Made by a program: the position numbers and the translations under genes. A DNA stretch of 64,000 nucleotides from Aquimarina longa SW024 (GTDB lineage: Bacteria; Bacteroidota; Bacteroidia; Flavobacteriales; Flavobacteriaceae), in the NCBI RefSeq assembly GCF_001401755.1, contig NZ_KQ474102.1:1-64000 (forward strand), read 5' to 3'. The first letter of the stretch is position 1; each line of letters begins with the position of its first letter. This document shows, in pieces, positions 47,397-56,774 of the stretch. The notes under the pieces are model-generated. The model ran no database searches. It saw only the letters and a program-made list of their open reading frames with translations, and was not told the origin of the DNA.

Positions 47397-48495
47397 TAAT
47401 TACTTTTTTATATATTTTAACCGTATTTTCTGCTAGTTGTTTAGACGTAAAATTATTCATTAACATATCATAAGATCTTTTTCCAAAAAGTTCCTTTTTA
47501 GAAGTATCTAAAAGAAGTTTTTCTAAATTAGATGCTAAATCTTTGTAATCTTCTACTTCACTTAAAAAACCATTTTCATTATGAATTATCGCTTCGGGTA
47601 TTCCCCCAGCTCTAGTTGAGACAACAGGTATTTTTTTATAAAAAGCTTCATAAATAGTAATAGGAAGTCCTTCTCTTTCTGAAGTCATAAAATACACATC
47701 GAATTGACTCAAAACATCCATAGCATTTTCTACAAATCCTGCAAAGCATACATAATCTTGCAGTTTATATTCTTCTACCATAGGCATAAAATCTTCGGAA
47801 TATTTTGATTCTTTACCTATTTGAAAAAAAAATACATCCTTAACACCAAGAACATTTACTAGATGATTAATTGACTTTACATATGTTTTTAAATCTTTTG
47901 CTCTGGTATGGTTAGCAATATTTCCTATAATAGGGGTCTTAGAATCAATGTTATAATTCTTTCTTACATTTAATTGTGATTTTTTTTCTGATCGTTTTAT
48001 CCTTATTCCATCATAAACAACTTCTAATTTGTGATGATTTTTGGGGACAATAGTGTCTTTAAATGACTCTTTAACTGCTTTAGAAACACAGATAATACTC
48101 TTTATGTTCTTATAATTATATTTATAAGCACTCAATCCTTTCTTTGCTTTACTAATTCCTTTTTTAGAAAAAACAATAGGTACTTTAGGTCTAAAAATTA
48201 GATCAGTAAGAACACATGTTGTAACAGCATTACTTGTATGCACATGAACAATATCTATATGATTACTTACAATACTCTTTTTAAGAAGTTTAAGTAAGCT
48301 AAGTGAATATGATTTTTTTTCTGGAACACTTATAAAATCTAGATTATTTGCTCTCAAGTACTCTTCTAATGGTGAATTTTGATAACAAAAAACAATACTA
48401 TCTGCCCCTTTTTTTTTAAGATCTTCAATAGAATCAACTAACTGTTGCTCGTTGCCCCCCCAACTTTTTGCTCCTGAAACCTGTAATACTTTCAT
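47386..48495 (-). CDS. Glycosyltransferase family 4
   Basis: A 369-residue GT-B enzyme. It starts MKVLQVSGAKSWGGNEQQLV, and has the C-terminal donor-binding motif YFMTSEREGLPITIYEAFYK followed by VSTRAGGIPEAI. I use ATG 48495: the frame remains open upstream, but the extra 52 residues are hydrophobic nonsense and run into the divergent neighbour. It is first in the GT4-GT2-kinase operon. Confidence 0.9.
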   Translation of the reverse strand: MKVLQVSGAKSWGGNEQQLVDSIEDLKKKGADSIVFCYQNSPLEEYLRANNLDFISVPEKKSYSLSLLKLLKKSIVSNHIDIVHVHTSNAVTTCVLTDLIFRPKVPIVFSKKGISKAKKGLSAYKYNYKNIKSIICVSKAVKESFKDTIVPKNHHKLEVVYDGIRIKRSEKKSQLNVRKNYNIDSKTPIIGNIANHTRAKDLKTYVKSINHLVNVLGVKDVFFFQIGKESKYSEDFMPMVEEYKLQDYVCFAGFVENAMDVLSQFDVYFMTSEREGLPITIYEAFYKKIPVVSTRAGGIPEAIIHNENGFLSEVEDYKDLASNLEKLLLDTSKKELFGKRSYDMLMNNFTSKQLAENTVKIYKKVINEN

Positions 48496-48512
48496 ACTAA
48501 AACATAAATATA

Positions 48513-48535
48513 TTGGCAAATATATAGTAATTTTG
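48513..48535. promoter_or_regulatory. Divergent promoter pair of the two family 4 glycosyltransferase genes
   Basis: In a 58-bp gap, TATATTTG on the minus strand (48517-48524) and TAATTTTG on the plus strand (48528-48535) both match the -7 box. They lie almost back to back, so the two promoters would compete for polymerase. The -33 elements are weak. Confidence 0.4.
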
Positions 48536-48553
48536 AACCATAATTTCAAAAAA

Positions 48554-49540
48554 ATGAATATACTCATTGTTGATCGATCTGGCGCAATACCTGTTAAAAA
48601 ATATGGAGGAACTGAAAGAGTAATATGGGGATTAGGAAAAGAATTAAGCAAATTAGGGCATCGAGTTACTTATTTAGTTCCCGAAGGATCTAAATGTGAT
48701 TTTGCAACAGTATTAACCTTAGATAAATCTTTAAGTTTAGATATTCAAATTCCGGATTATATCGATATAATTCATTTAAATTATAATCCAAAAATTAAGC
48801 TAAACAAGCCATATCTAATAACGATGCATGGTAATCCTCCCAAAGGAGAAGAAATAGATATTAACACTGTTTTTATATCTAAAAATCAAGCAAAAAGATA
48901 TAATTCTAATCTATACATACACAATGGATTAGATTGGAGTGAATTTAGCACTATCGACTTACATTCTCTTCGCTCACATTATCACTTTTTAGGAAAAGCG
49001 TCTTGGAAAGTCAAAAATGTTTTTGGAGCCATCAGTATTGCTCTAAAATCAAAAAACACTATACTCATTCTCGGAGGAGAAAAATGGACATTTTGGAATT
49101 TAAAGCGAGGCTTAAAATATATACTAAACCCTAAGGTTATTTTTAAAGGAATGGTAGATAACACTACCAAAATGGACATTATGCAAAAATCTAAAGGTTT
49201 AATATTCCCTGTACTTTGGCATGAACCTTTTGGATTAGCTATTATAGAAAGCCTATATGCTGGTTGTGCGGTTTTTGGTACTAAAAACGGTTCTCTAGAA
49301 GAATTAATTACTCCTGAGATCGGTTTTACAGGAAATAGTTCTGATGAAATTTCTAATGCCATAAAAGAGTTTAACTATAACCCTAAATATTGTCATGAAT
49401 ATGCTTTAAAACATTTTAATTCTAAAGTGATGACAGAAAAATATCTCGAACTTTATAAAAAAGTTCTTAATGGAGCATATCTAAATGCGGATACTCCAAA
49501 ATATATAGAAGAATATAATAAAATTTCAAAATTTATATAA
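48554..49540 (+). CDS. Glycosyltransferase family 4
   Basis: A 328-residue GT-B enzyme with the N-terminal GGTERVIWGLGKELSKLGHR and the C-terminal LWHEPFGLAIIESLYAGCAV followed by GTKNGSLEEL. ATG 48554 is chosen; the open extension to 48452 would overlap the divergent gene. Its stop shares one base with the tsaC start (TAATG). It resembles GT4 enzymes that transfer sugars to lipopolysaccharide core or glycolipids; the substrate is unknown. Confidence 0.88.
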   Translation: MNILIVDRSGAIPVKKYGGTERVIWGLGKELSKLGHRVTYLVPEGSKCDFATVLTLDKSLSLDIQIPDYIDIIHLNYNPKIKLNKPYLITMHGNPPKGEEIDINTVFISKNQAKRYNSNLYIHNGLDWSEFSTIDLHSLRSHYHFLGKASWKVKNVFGAISIALKSKNTILILGGEKWTFWNLKRGLKYILNPKVIFKGMVDNTTKMDIMQKSKGLIFPVLWHEPFGLAIIESLYAGCAVFGTKNGSLEELITPEIGFTGNSSDEISNAIKEFNYNPKYCHEYALKHFNSKVMTEKYLELYKKVLNGAYLNADTPKYIEEYNKISKFI

Positions 49541-50109
49541 TGCCAGATCAACAAACAGAACTAGAGAATACAATTATAGCATTAAAAAAAGGAGGAACCA
49601 TTGTCTATCCTACTGATACTATTTGGGGTATTGGTTGTGATGCAACGAATGCCGAAGCTGTTGACAAAATTTTTGCACTTAAAAACAGAAATAAAAACAA
49701 ATCATTAATTTGTTTAGTTAGCGATTTTAAAATGCTACAACAATATGTAGAAGAGATTCCAGAAGTAGCTTATGATATTCTAAAATATGCTACAAAACCC
49801 ACTACAATCATTTATGATCGACCATTACGAATTGCAGAGAACATTATTGCTCCCGATAATACCCTAGGTATACGAGTTGTTAGAGATCCTTTTTGTAGTA
49901 AAGTGATCAAAAAACTTAAACGTCCCATTATTGCCACATCTGCAAATATTAGTGATGCGGCTACTCCAAAAAACTTTGAAGAAATATCCAAAGCTATTTT
50001 GGAAGGCGTAGACTATGTCGTAAATTTGCCTTTACAAAATAAAGGAGCTAAACCATCTTCAATTATTAAAATTGGTGGAGATAGTACCGTTAAAATTATC
50101 AGGAAGTAA
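49540..50109 (+). CDS. tsaC: L-threonylcarbamoyladenylate synthase (TsaC/Sua5/YrdC)
   Basis: Makes threonylcarbamoyl-AMP from threonine, bicarbonate and ATP for the t6A37 tRNA modification. The 189-residue protein has only the YrdC domain: GGTIVYPTDTIWGIGCDATN, KNRNKNKSLICLV and the IATSANISDAATP segment. It lacks the extra Sua5 domain. Start overlaps the preceding stop by one base; the CCA-adding enzyme follows after 8 bases, so two tRNA-maturation genes are linked. Confidence 0.94.
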   Translation: MPDQQTELENTIIALKKGGTIVYPTDTIWGIGCDATNAEAVDKIFALKNRNKNKSLICLVSDFKMLQQYVEEIPEVAYDILKYATKPTTIIYDRPLRIAENIIAPDNTLGIRVVRDPFCSKVIKKLKRPIIATSANISDAATPKNFEEISKAILEGVDYVVNLPLQNKGAKPSSIIKIGGDSTVKIIRK

Positions 50110-50117
50110 ATTGATTC

Positions 50118-51560
50118 ATGTCGGAACCTAAAAATTACAAAGAAGCCTTACAACATCCTATTTTTAAAACCATAACAAAAGCCTCAAAAAATCTACAATT
50201 AGAGAGCTACGTTATAGGTGGATTTGTAAGAGATTATATATTACAAAGAGGAACTGCCAAAGATATAGACATTGTAGCTGTTGGTAGTGGTATTGAATTA
50301 GCAAAAGAAGTTTCTAAACTATTGCCTAACACTCCTAAAGTACAAATCTTTAAAACCTACGGTACCGCAATGCTAAAAGCAGGAGATATCGAAGTAGAAT
50401 TTGTCGGAGCTCGTAAAGAATCCTATACCAGAGATAGTAGAAATCCAATTGTAGAAAACGGCACACTAGAAGATGATCAAAACAGAAGAGATTTTACAAT
50501 TAATGCACTAGCAATACAGTTATCCCATAAAAATTTTGGTGCAGTATTAGATCCATTTGGAGGGCTAGAAGATCTAAAAACAAAAATTATACGTACCCCT
50601 CTAGATCCTAGCATCACCTATTCTGATGATCCACTACGAATGATGCGCGCTATTCGTTTTGCTACGCAACTTAATTTTAAAATAGAGCCAGCATCCCTAT
50701 ATGCGATCAAAAGTCATAAGGAACGTATTGAAATCATCACAAAAGAACGTATTGTAGATGAACTACATAAAATTTTACTCAGTGATAAACCCTCTGTAGG
50801 TTTTAAACTTCTCGAAGAAACAGGACTTTTACACTATATTATGCCCGAACTTATAGCATTAAAAGGTATCGATGAAGTCGAAGGTCAACGACATAAAGAT
50901 AATTTTTATCACACTCTGGAAGTCGTAGATAATATCTCTGAAAACACTAATGATCTTTGGTTACGCTGGGCTGCATTATTACATGATATCGGAAAAGCAC
51001 CTACTAAGCGATTTAATAAAAAGGTAGGATGGACTTTTCATGGACACGAATTTGTAGGATCAAAAATGGTATTTAAACTTTTCAAACGATTAAAAATGCC
51101 ATTAAATGAAAAAATGAAATTTGTTCAAAAAATGGTACTAATGAGTTCTAGACCTATTGTAATTGCCTCAGAAGTAACCGATTCTGCAGTACGCCGATTA
51201 GTTTTTGATGCAGGAGATTATATAGAAGAATTAATGACTCTTTGCGAAGCTGATATTACTACTAAAAACCCTAAACGTTTTAAGAAATATCATAATAACT
51301 TTAAGATTGTAAGACAAAAAATGGTTGAAGTAGAGGAACGAGATCATGTCCGTAACTTTCAACCTCCAGTGACAGGAGAAGAAATTATGGAAACTTTTAA
51401 TATCAGACCCTCTCGCGAAATTGGAATTATAAAAGAAGCTATAAAAGAAGCAATCCTAGAAGGAATAATCCCTAATGAACATGATGTAGCTTATCAGTTT
51501 ATGCTAAAAAAAGGAAAAGAATTAGGATTAGTAATCGAAAGTCAAAAAAATCTAGAATAA
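50118..51560 (+). CDS. cca: CCA-adding tRNA nucleotidyltransferase with HD domain
   Basis: A 480-residue class II nucleotidyltransferase. The head has GGFVRDYIL, the metal-binding [23 protein letters not shown] and the [16 protein letters not shown] helix. A C-terminal HD domain contains [13 protein letters not shown]. It most probably adds or repairs the 3' CCA of tRNAs; poly(A) polymerase activity is an alternative for this family. It lies in an operon after tsaC. Confidence 0.92.
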   Translation: MSEPKNYKEALQHPIFKTITKASKNLQLESYVIGGFVRDYILQRGTAKDIDIVAVGSGIELAKEVSKLLPNTPKVQIFKTYGTAMLKAGDIEVEFVGARKESYTRDSRNPIVENGTLEDDQNRRDFTINALAIQLSHKNFGAVLDPFGGLEDLKTKIIRTPLDPSITYSDDPLRMMRAIRFATQLNFKIEPASLYAIKSHKERIEIITKERIVDELHKILLSDKPSVGFKLLEETGLLHYIMPELIALKGIDEVEGQRHKDNFYHTLEVVDNISENTNDLWLRWAALLHDIGKAPTKRFNKKVGWTFHGHEFVGSKMVFKLFKRLKMPLNEKMKFVQKMVLMSSRPIVIASEVTDSAVRRLVFDAGDYIEELMTLCEADITTKNPKRFKKYHNNFKIVRQKMVEVEERDHVRNFQPPVTGEEIMETFNIRPSREIGIIKEAIKEAILEGIIPNEHDVAYQFMLKKGKELGLVIESQKNLE

Positions 51561-51659
51561 TAACAATTAAAATTGTTCTTATAGTACCGCTAAAAAAATT
51601 AAAGCTCTAAAACCAAGAAAGCAATAAATCTTTAAGAATTGAATACAAAAGAGTGAAAA

Positions 51660-52676
51660 ATGAAAAAAGACAATAAAAATGTAATCTACTGGTTGCTTAC
51701 AGGATGTATATTGATCTTTATAATGGTAGTAGTAGGAGGTATTACTAGGTTAACACATTCTGGGTTATCTATCTCTAATTATAAACTAATCTCAGGTACT
51801 ATCCCTCCTATCAATGAAGCAGAATGGAATGCTGCTTTCGACCTCTACAAACAATACCCTGAATATCAAAAAATTAATAATCAATTTACACTACAAGATT
51901 TTAAAGACATCTATTTCTGGGAATGGCTACATCGTGTAATAGGGCGATTTATAGGAATTGTATTTATACTCCCTTTTTTATATTTTTTAATTCGAAAACA
52001 ACTTACTAAACCTACTATAAAAAAATCCATATTATTAATGTTTATGGGAGGATTTCAAGGTTTTTTAGGATGGTTTATGGTAAAAAGTGGATTAGTAGAA
52101 AGACCCGACGTAAGTCATTATAGGCTTGCCATGCACCTTACTGCTGCTTTTATAACCTTTGCCTATACATTCTGGGTGGCTTTAGACCTCATATACCCTA
52201 ATAAGAAAATCATAGATCTAAAATTCAGAAACCTAATCCGATGCGGACTAGTATTACTTTTATTACAAATTATCTATGGCGCATTTGTAGCAGGATTAGA
52301 TGCTGGATTTTTACACAATCACTGGCCTTTAATGAATGATGGGAAACTAATTCATGAATCTGTATACATAGAGCAATCTCCCATAATAAAGAATTTTATA
52401 GAAGGAAAAAGTGGTGTACAATTTATACATCGATACCTTGCCTATATTGTAGTTGGATACATTGTTCTTATTTGGCATCGAGGCAAAAAAATTCAAAAAA
52501 ATAATACTCAACAAAACGCAATACATAGTTTACTCGCTATAGTTTTTATTCAATTTTTACTAGGTATTTTCACATTACTATATCGAGTTCCACTAACATT
52601 AGGCGTACTACATCAGGTTGTCGCATTTCTCTTATTAGGATCAATGACTTTTTCATTACATCGTTTTAGTAAATAA
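51660..52676 (+). CDS. ctaA: Heme A synthase (CtaA/COX15)
   Basis: Oxidises heme O to heme A for cytochrome oxidase. The 338-residue protein has about eight membrane helices. It carries the conserved GGITRLTHSGLSI, the EWLHRVIGRF histidine, the HYRLAMHLTAAF histidine, FIHRYLAYIVVGY and LHQVVAFLLLG. The length matches the type without regulatory cysteines in the first loop. The other oxidase genes are not nearby. Confidence 0.93.
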   Translation: MKKDNKNVIYWLLTGCILIFIMVVVGGITRLTHSGLSISNYKLISGTIPPINEAEWNAAFDLYKQYPEYQKINNQFTLQDFKDIYFWEWLHRVIGRFIGIVFILPFLYFLIRKQLTKPTIKKSILLMFMGGFQGFLGWFMVKSGLVERPDVSHYRLAMHLTAAFITFAYTFWVALDLIYPNKKIIDLKFRNLIRCGLVLLLLQIIYGAFVAGLDAGFLHNHWPLMNDGKLIHESVYIEQSPIIKNFIEGKSGVQFIHRYLAYIVVGYIVLIWHRGKKIQKNNTQQNAIHSLLAIVFIQFLLGIFTLLYRVPLTLGVLHQVVAFLLLGSMTFSLHRFSK

Positions 52677-52690
52677 TAATGCATTTATAG

Positions 52691-52698
52691 TATCTTTG
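52691..52698 (+). promoter_or_regulatory. -7 box of the pRiA4b ORF-3-like gene
   Basis: TATCTTTG is a perfect TAnnTTTG box 21 bases before ATG 52720. No good -33 TTG is seen. Confidence 0.4.
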
Positions 52699-52719
52699 CT
52701 TTTCTTAAATTAGTAATTG

Positions 52720-53235
52720 ATGATATACCGTTTTAGAATTATCTTAGACACTGAAGAAGACGTGTTTAGAGATATAGAAATAGAACAAGACACCACATTA
52801 GAACAGTTTCATAATGTAATAACACAATCATTTGGTTTTGATGGCACCGAGATGGCGTCATTTTATGTAAGTGATGAACAATGGAATCAAGGAGAGGAAA
52901 TCTCTCTTTTTGATATGAGTGAAGGTGGTAGCTCTGTGCGATTAATGAATGAAACCACTCTTAGCGATGTAGCACATAAAGACTCTACTAGATTAATCTA
53001 TGTCTATGATTTTTTGAGTATGTGGACATTTATGGTAGAGTTAGCAGAAATTGCAGAATATGAAAGCGGAAGAGAATATCCTAATATAATGTATATTCAT
53101 GGTCAATTACCTGACCAAGCTCCTGAAAAAGAGTTTAAAGCAGATCAACTTGATAGTTTTGATGAAGATGAAAATCAAAAATTTACAGACCTTGATGAGT
53201 ATGAAGATCTAGGGTTTGATGAAAACTGGAATTAA
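52720..53235 (+). CDS. Plasmid pRiA4b ORF-3-like protein
   Basis: A 171-residue acidic protein (the TTG three bases earlier would add one methionine). The fold signature is YRFRIILDTEEDVFRDIEIE, LEQFHNVITQSFGFDG and MASFYVSDEQWNQGEEI. The family name comes from a plasmid ORF and from passenger genes of some transposons, but no transposon is visible here. The acidic tail (DQLDSFDEDENQKFTDLDEY) is typical of the flavobacterial chromosomal version. Function unknown. Confidence 0.85.
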   Translation: MIYRFRIILDTEEDVFRDIEIEQDTTLEQFHNVITQSFGFDGTEMASFYVSDEQWNQGEEISLFDMSEGGSSVRLMNETTLSDVAHKDSTRLIYVYDFLSMWTFMVELAEIAEYESGREYPNIMYIHGQLPDQAPEKEFKADQLDSFDEDENQKFTDLDEYEDLGFDENWN

Positions 53236-53371
53236 CCTTTTTACGAGTATTCATTCCTATTCTTTATAGCTTAACGTATAGATTCAAAAAAAAGATATCA
53301 TTATAAGTATATAACTATAAAGAGCTAAACTACTATAATGCTACTGTAACGTAGCTTAGAAATTAAAAATT

Positions 53372-54427
53372 ATGATCAATTTATATAGCACACAAATCGA
53401 ATCGTTATCGGTTCACAGAGTTGGGAATAAGAATAAAAATGAAAATGTATTCCTATCAGAGTCTCCATACACCCTTAATGATGAGTTAAACGCACTTTTA
53501 AAAGAATATTTCTTTAAACCTTTTAGAGAAAAAGAGGAAAACTATTTTCAGTTCATTGATGAAGTAGATGTAGAATTTAATGCAGTATACAAAGTTGTAA
53601 CCGAAATTTTTGAACATCCATCTTCTGTACATGAAAAATCTAAGAGAATAGCCTCATTACTGTATGAGCAATCTGAACATCCTCATATAAAAAGTGGTGA
53701 ATTATATGTTACTTACCTTGATAATGTGAGTATTGATAATGAAAAAGTAGCCGCTATAGGGATATTTAAATCAGAGCTAAAACATGATTTTCTTCAATTT
53801 GAAGAAAAAAGTTCTGATATCGAACTATTAATCCAACAAGGTGTTAATCTTAATAAATTAGACAAAGGGTGTTTAATTTTTAATCATAAAAAAGAAGAAG
53901 GTTATAAAATTCTTTCTGTAGACTCTAACAGATATGATACTAAATATTGGTTAGAAAACTTTTTAGGGGTACAAGCATTTGCTGATGAAAATTTTTACAC
54001 TAAAAAGTATATGAAGTTCTGTCAAGACTTCGCAAAAGATGTTGTATTACCTGCTGAAGATAAAAAAGAAGAAGTAATGTTTATGAATCGTGCAGTAAAT
54101 CATTTTGCAAAAAATGATGAATTTGAAGAAACTGCATTTTTAAATGATGTTATCGATAACCCTGATCTTATTCCAGAGTTTAAACACTATAAAGTGGAGA
54201 AAGCTCCAAAATACCAGATTGAAGACCTTACCACTTTTCCTATTGCCAATAATGCTGTAACTGATGCCCGCAAGAAAATGAAAAATGTCATCAATCTAGA
54301 CACTAATGTACAGATAAAAATGGATTTTATAAACCCTGAATCCGCTGAGAAATTTGTAGAAAAAGGTTGGGATGAAGAAAAGCAAATGTATTACTATCTA
54401 GTCTATTTTAATAAAGAGCAAAAATAG
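53372..54427 (+). CDS. Nucleoid-associated protein, NdpA/37-kDa family
   Basis: A 351-residue protein of the NdpA-like family (pfam 37 kDa nucleoid-associated). It begins INLYSTQIESLSVHRVGNKN and contains SGELYVTYLDNVSIDNEKVA, IGIFKSELKHDFLQ and the mid-region NRYDTKYWLENFLGVQ. Members bind DNA in enterobacteria; the role in flavobacteria is not tested. It is transcribed alone. An inverted repeat follows. Confidence 0.88.
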   Translation: MINLYSTQIESLSVHRVGNKNKNENVFLSESPYTLNDELNALLKEYFFKPFREKEENYFQFIDEVDVEFNAVYKVVTEIFEHPSSVHEKSKRIASLLYEQSEHPHIKSGELYVTYLDNVSIDNEKVAAIGIFKSELKHDFLQFEEKSSDIELLIQQGVNLNKLDKGCLIFNHKKEEGYKILSVDSNRYDTKYWLENFLGVQAFADENFYTKKYMKFCQDFAKDVVLPAEDKKEEVMFMNRAVNHFAKNDEFEETAFLNDVIDNPDLIPEFKHYKVEKAPKYQIEDLTTFPIANNAVTDARKKMKNVINLDTNVQIKMDFINPESAEKFVEKGWDEEKQMYYYLVYFNKEQK

Positions 54428-54450
54428 CTAAAAATAACACTAAAATTAGA

Positions 54451-54496
54451 AGTCCGAAGTCTGAGCTTAATCAATAATTAGCACATACTTCGGACT
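54451..54496. terminator. Inverted repeat after the nucleoid-protein gene
   Basis: AGTCCGAAGT and ACTTCGGACT are perfect 10-base arms with a 26-base spacer, about 23 bases after the stop. There is no T run, so it may be a weak terminator or an mRNA-stability element between convergent genes. Confidence 0.4.
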
Positions 54497-54583
54497 CTAG
54501 TTATTAACTGATACTTTTATAGTATTTATTTTTTTTAACTAATTTAAAATATTCTGAATTAAGAAGTTTTTAACCTTCAATCT

Positions 54584-55636
54584 TTATCCCTCCAACAATC
54601 GTTTCATATTTACATTCTCGTAATTACGACGTACAAAATCCATTGCTGTTTTAAGAACCTCTCCCATAGATTGACTTCTACGAAATTTTAAGTCTAATGT
54701 AAAATTATACAAGTGTTCTCGTAGTTCTTTTAAATTTTCTTTTGTAGAAATCGTATCAGTACACATACATGCCACCAAAGTTTCATATCGTGATCTAGAT
54801 GTCAATATTCGTTTTGCTAAAACAGAACGTTCTTCTTTTTTATATTGCTCTATAGAATTAGGTTGTAATTTACTCATTACAACAGCTACCATATCATAAT
54901 TCTCTTTAAAAAACTGAGGCTGATACACCTTCAATTTCCCTTCATAACATTGCTGATCAAAATCAATTGCCCTAATTTTATACTCTACATGATCAAAATC
55001 ATGAATTGGTACAATAACATAATTATAAGATCTCATATCCCCTAATAATCGCATTTGGCAACGTTCATTAAACTTCACAAATTCTTTTGCTATCTGGGAT
55101 TTAGCTTGATTACTTAAATCAGGTAAAAAATCTTTTATAAATACATCTCCCGGAATCCCTGCAATATGTTCCTCTATTAGTGTATTTTTATATACCAAAA
55201 AATTAATCCTATTAGGAGATAACATATGCTCTAACTCTAAGCCATAAATACGTGAAGCATCTGCCTTTTTTATATACACATAGCTATAATTATCATTTAA
55301 TATGTTTCTTACTTTAACTCTAAAAGGTTTAGAATTACCAAACGTACAATAATCAATCGCATCAATATTTAAAAAACCTATTGCCTCCTCATTACCATCA
55401 GAGTGCAGAATCGTATATACTTTTTTAAGACTGGATTCTATCTCTCTTCTTTCATGCTCATCATAATATACCCGTACCCATAACGTATCTTCATCATTAC
55501 TATCATAAACAACTATTGATCCAGAAAATCTAAGTAAATCATCATAGAATACAGGAATTTTAATTTTACGATTACACTCTTTTAAATATGCATCTAAGTC
55601 TTCGCTAATAGGATAGGTCGGTTTTTTTTTCGACAT
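54584..55636 (-). CDS. Conserved protein with kinase-like motifs, function unknown
   Basis: A 350-residue soluble protein. ATG 55636 follows GGAGG by 8 bases, a rare clear ribosome-binding site, so I prefer it to the open frame to 55816. The middle shows motifs in the order of a protein-kinase-like fold: YVYIKKADASRIYGLELEH (Lys123/124 and Glu135), the hinge-like LIEEHIAGIPGD, then MRLLGDMRSYNYVIV (Asp200, Asn205) and YKIRAIDFDQQ (Asp225). This resembles aminoglycoside-phosphotransferase or HipA-type kinases. The N-terminal 100 residues are unassigned. No antitoxin or substrate gene is adjacent. Confidence 0.7.
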   Translation of the reverse strand: MSKKKPTYPISEDLDAYLKECNRKIKIPVFYDDLLRFSGSIVVYDSNDEDTLWVRVYYDEHERREIESSLKKVYTILHSDGNEEAIGFLNIDAIDYCTFGNSKPFRVKVRNILNDNYSYVYIKKADASRIYGLELEHMLSPNRINFLVYKNTLIEEHIAGIPGDVFIKDFLPDLSNQAKSQIAKEFVKFNERCQMRLLGDMRSYNYVIVPIHDFDHVEYKIRAIDFDQQCYEGKLKVYQPQFFKENYDMVAVVMSKLQPNSIEQYKKEERSVLAKRILTSRSRYETLVACMCTDTISTKENLKELREHLYNFTLDLKFRRSQSMGEVLKTAMDFVRRNYENVNMKRLLEG

Positions 55637-55867
55637 TAATTTTTCCTCCATAATATCATTTTGTAAAAGCAATTTACAACTTTTCCTAATGAGTCTGGAT
55701 ATAGAACAGTAATCACTGTAGCAGTATAAAACTAAAATTTCATTCGATAAAAGTCTAATAAAAATTAACTGTATTCTTGTATTATAGTTCTTAATTAGAG
55801 GCATCGTTTGTAACAAAACACGCTACTTGCCGTCTTATTGATATAACCATCAAAAGGAAGTTGTAAT

Positions 55868-56770
55868 TTGGAAAATATTCTCACTTTAACTAATCTCACT
55901 AAAGAATTTGGGGCAATAACAGCTGTCAAAAACCTATCATTTACCATTAAAAAAGGAAATGTATATGGCATACTTGGTCCCAACGGGAGTGGTAAATCGA
56001 CCACTTTAGGAATTGTGCTTAATGTAGTAAATAAAACTTCTGGTCAATTTACTTGGTTTGATGGCAATACTTCAACGCATGATGCCTTAAAAAAAGTAGG
56101 AGCAATTATCGAGCGTCCTAATTTTTATCCTTACATGACGGCTTCACAAAACCTAAAATTAGTATGTAAAATTAAGGAGGTAAACTCTTCTAAAATTGAA
56201 GAGAAGTTAGAAATTGTAGGACTATTAGATCGCAAAGACAGTAAATTCAGAACCTTCTCTCTAGGAATGAAACAACGACTAGCTATTGCCTCTGCCTTAT
56301 TAAACGACCCTGAAATTTTAATATTGGATGAACCTACTAACGGTTTAGATCCTCAGGGAATACATCAGATTAGGGAGATTATCAAAAAAATTGCTGCTCA
56401 GGGCACTACAATTCTTTTAGCCTCACACCTACTTGATGAAGTCGAAAAAGTATGTAGCCATGTCGTGATTATAAGAAAAGGCATGAAATTATATTCTGGT
56501 CGTGTAGATGAAATGAATGCAAGTTATGGATTCTTTGAACTTAAGAGTAATCAAAACTCGATACTAAAAGAATGGATCGCTAAGCATAAGGATTTTAAAA
56601 ATTTTAAAGAAGATCAAAAAGGAAAAATTACTGCATTTTTAGCACATGAACTAGATGCAGAAAGTCTTAACAGGCAACTATTTAAAGAAGGAATTGTTCT
56701 GACGCATATTGTAAAACGAAAAGAAAGTCTCGAAGAACAATTTTTACAACTAACTAACAATCTAAAATAA
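55868..56770 (+). CDS. ABC transporter ATP-binding protein
   Basis: A 300-residue ATPase with Walker A GPNGSGKST, the signature FSLGMKQRLAIASALL, Walker B ILILDEPTNGLDPQG and the H-loop LASHLLDEVEKV. The TTG start at 55868 follows AGGAAG. This is the type that works with one membrane permease, here the next gene (4-base gap), as a lipid, bacitracin or antibiotic exporter. Substrate unknown. Confidence 0.94.
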   Translation: MENILTLTNLTKEFGAITAVKNLSFTIKKGNVYGILGPNGSGKSTTLGIVLNVVNKTSGQFTWFDGNTSTHDALKKVGAIIERPNFYPYMTASQNLKLVCKIKEVNSSKIEEKLEIVGLLDRKDSKFRTFSLGMKQRLAIASALLNDPEILILDEPTNGLDPQGIHQIREIIKKIAAQGTTILLASHLLDEVEKVCSHVVIIRKGMKLYSGRVDEMNASYGFFELKSNQNSILKEWIAKHKDFKNFKEDQKGKITAFLAHELDAESLNRQLFKEGIVLTHIVKRKESLEEQFLQLTNNLK

Positions 56771-56774
56771 AGCC

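Noticed and set aside
48452..48553. 34-residue N-terminal extension of the plus-strand GT4 gene
   Set aside because: It overlaps the divergent GT4 gene and the shared promoter; MNILIVDRSG is the normal start.
48496..48651. 52-residue N-terminal extension of the minus-strand GT4 gene
   Set aside because: It overlaps the divergent GT4 gene and its promoter; the family begins at MKVLQVSG.
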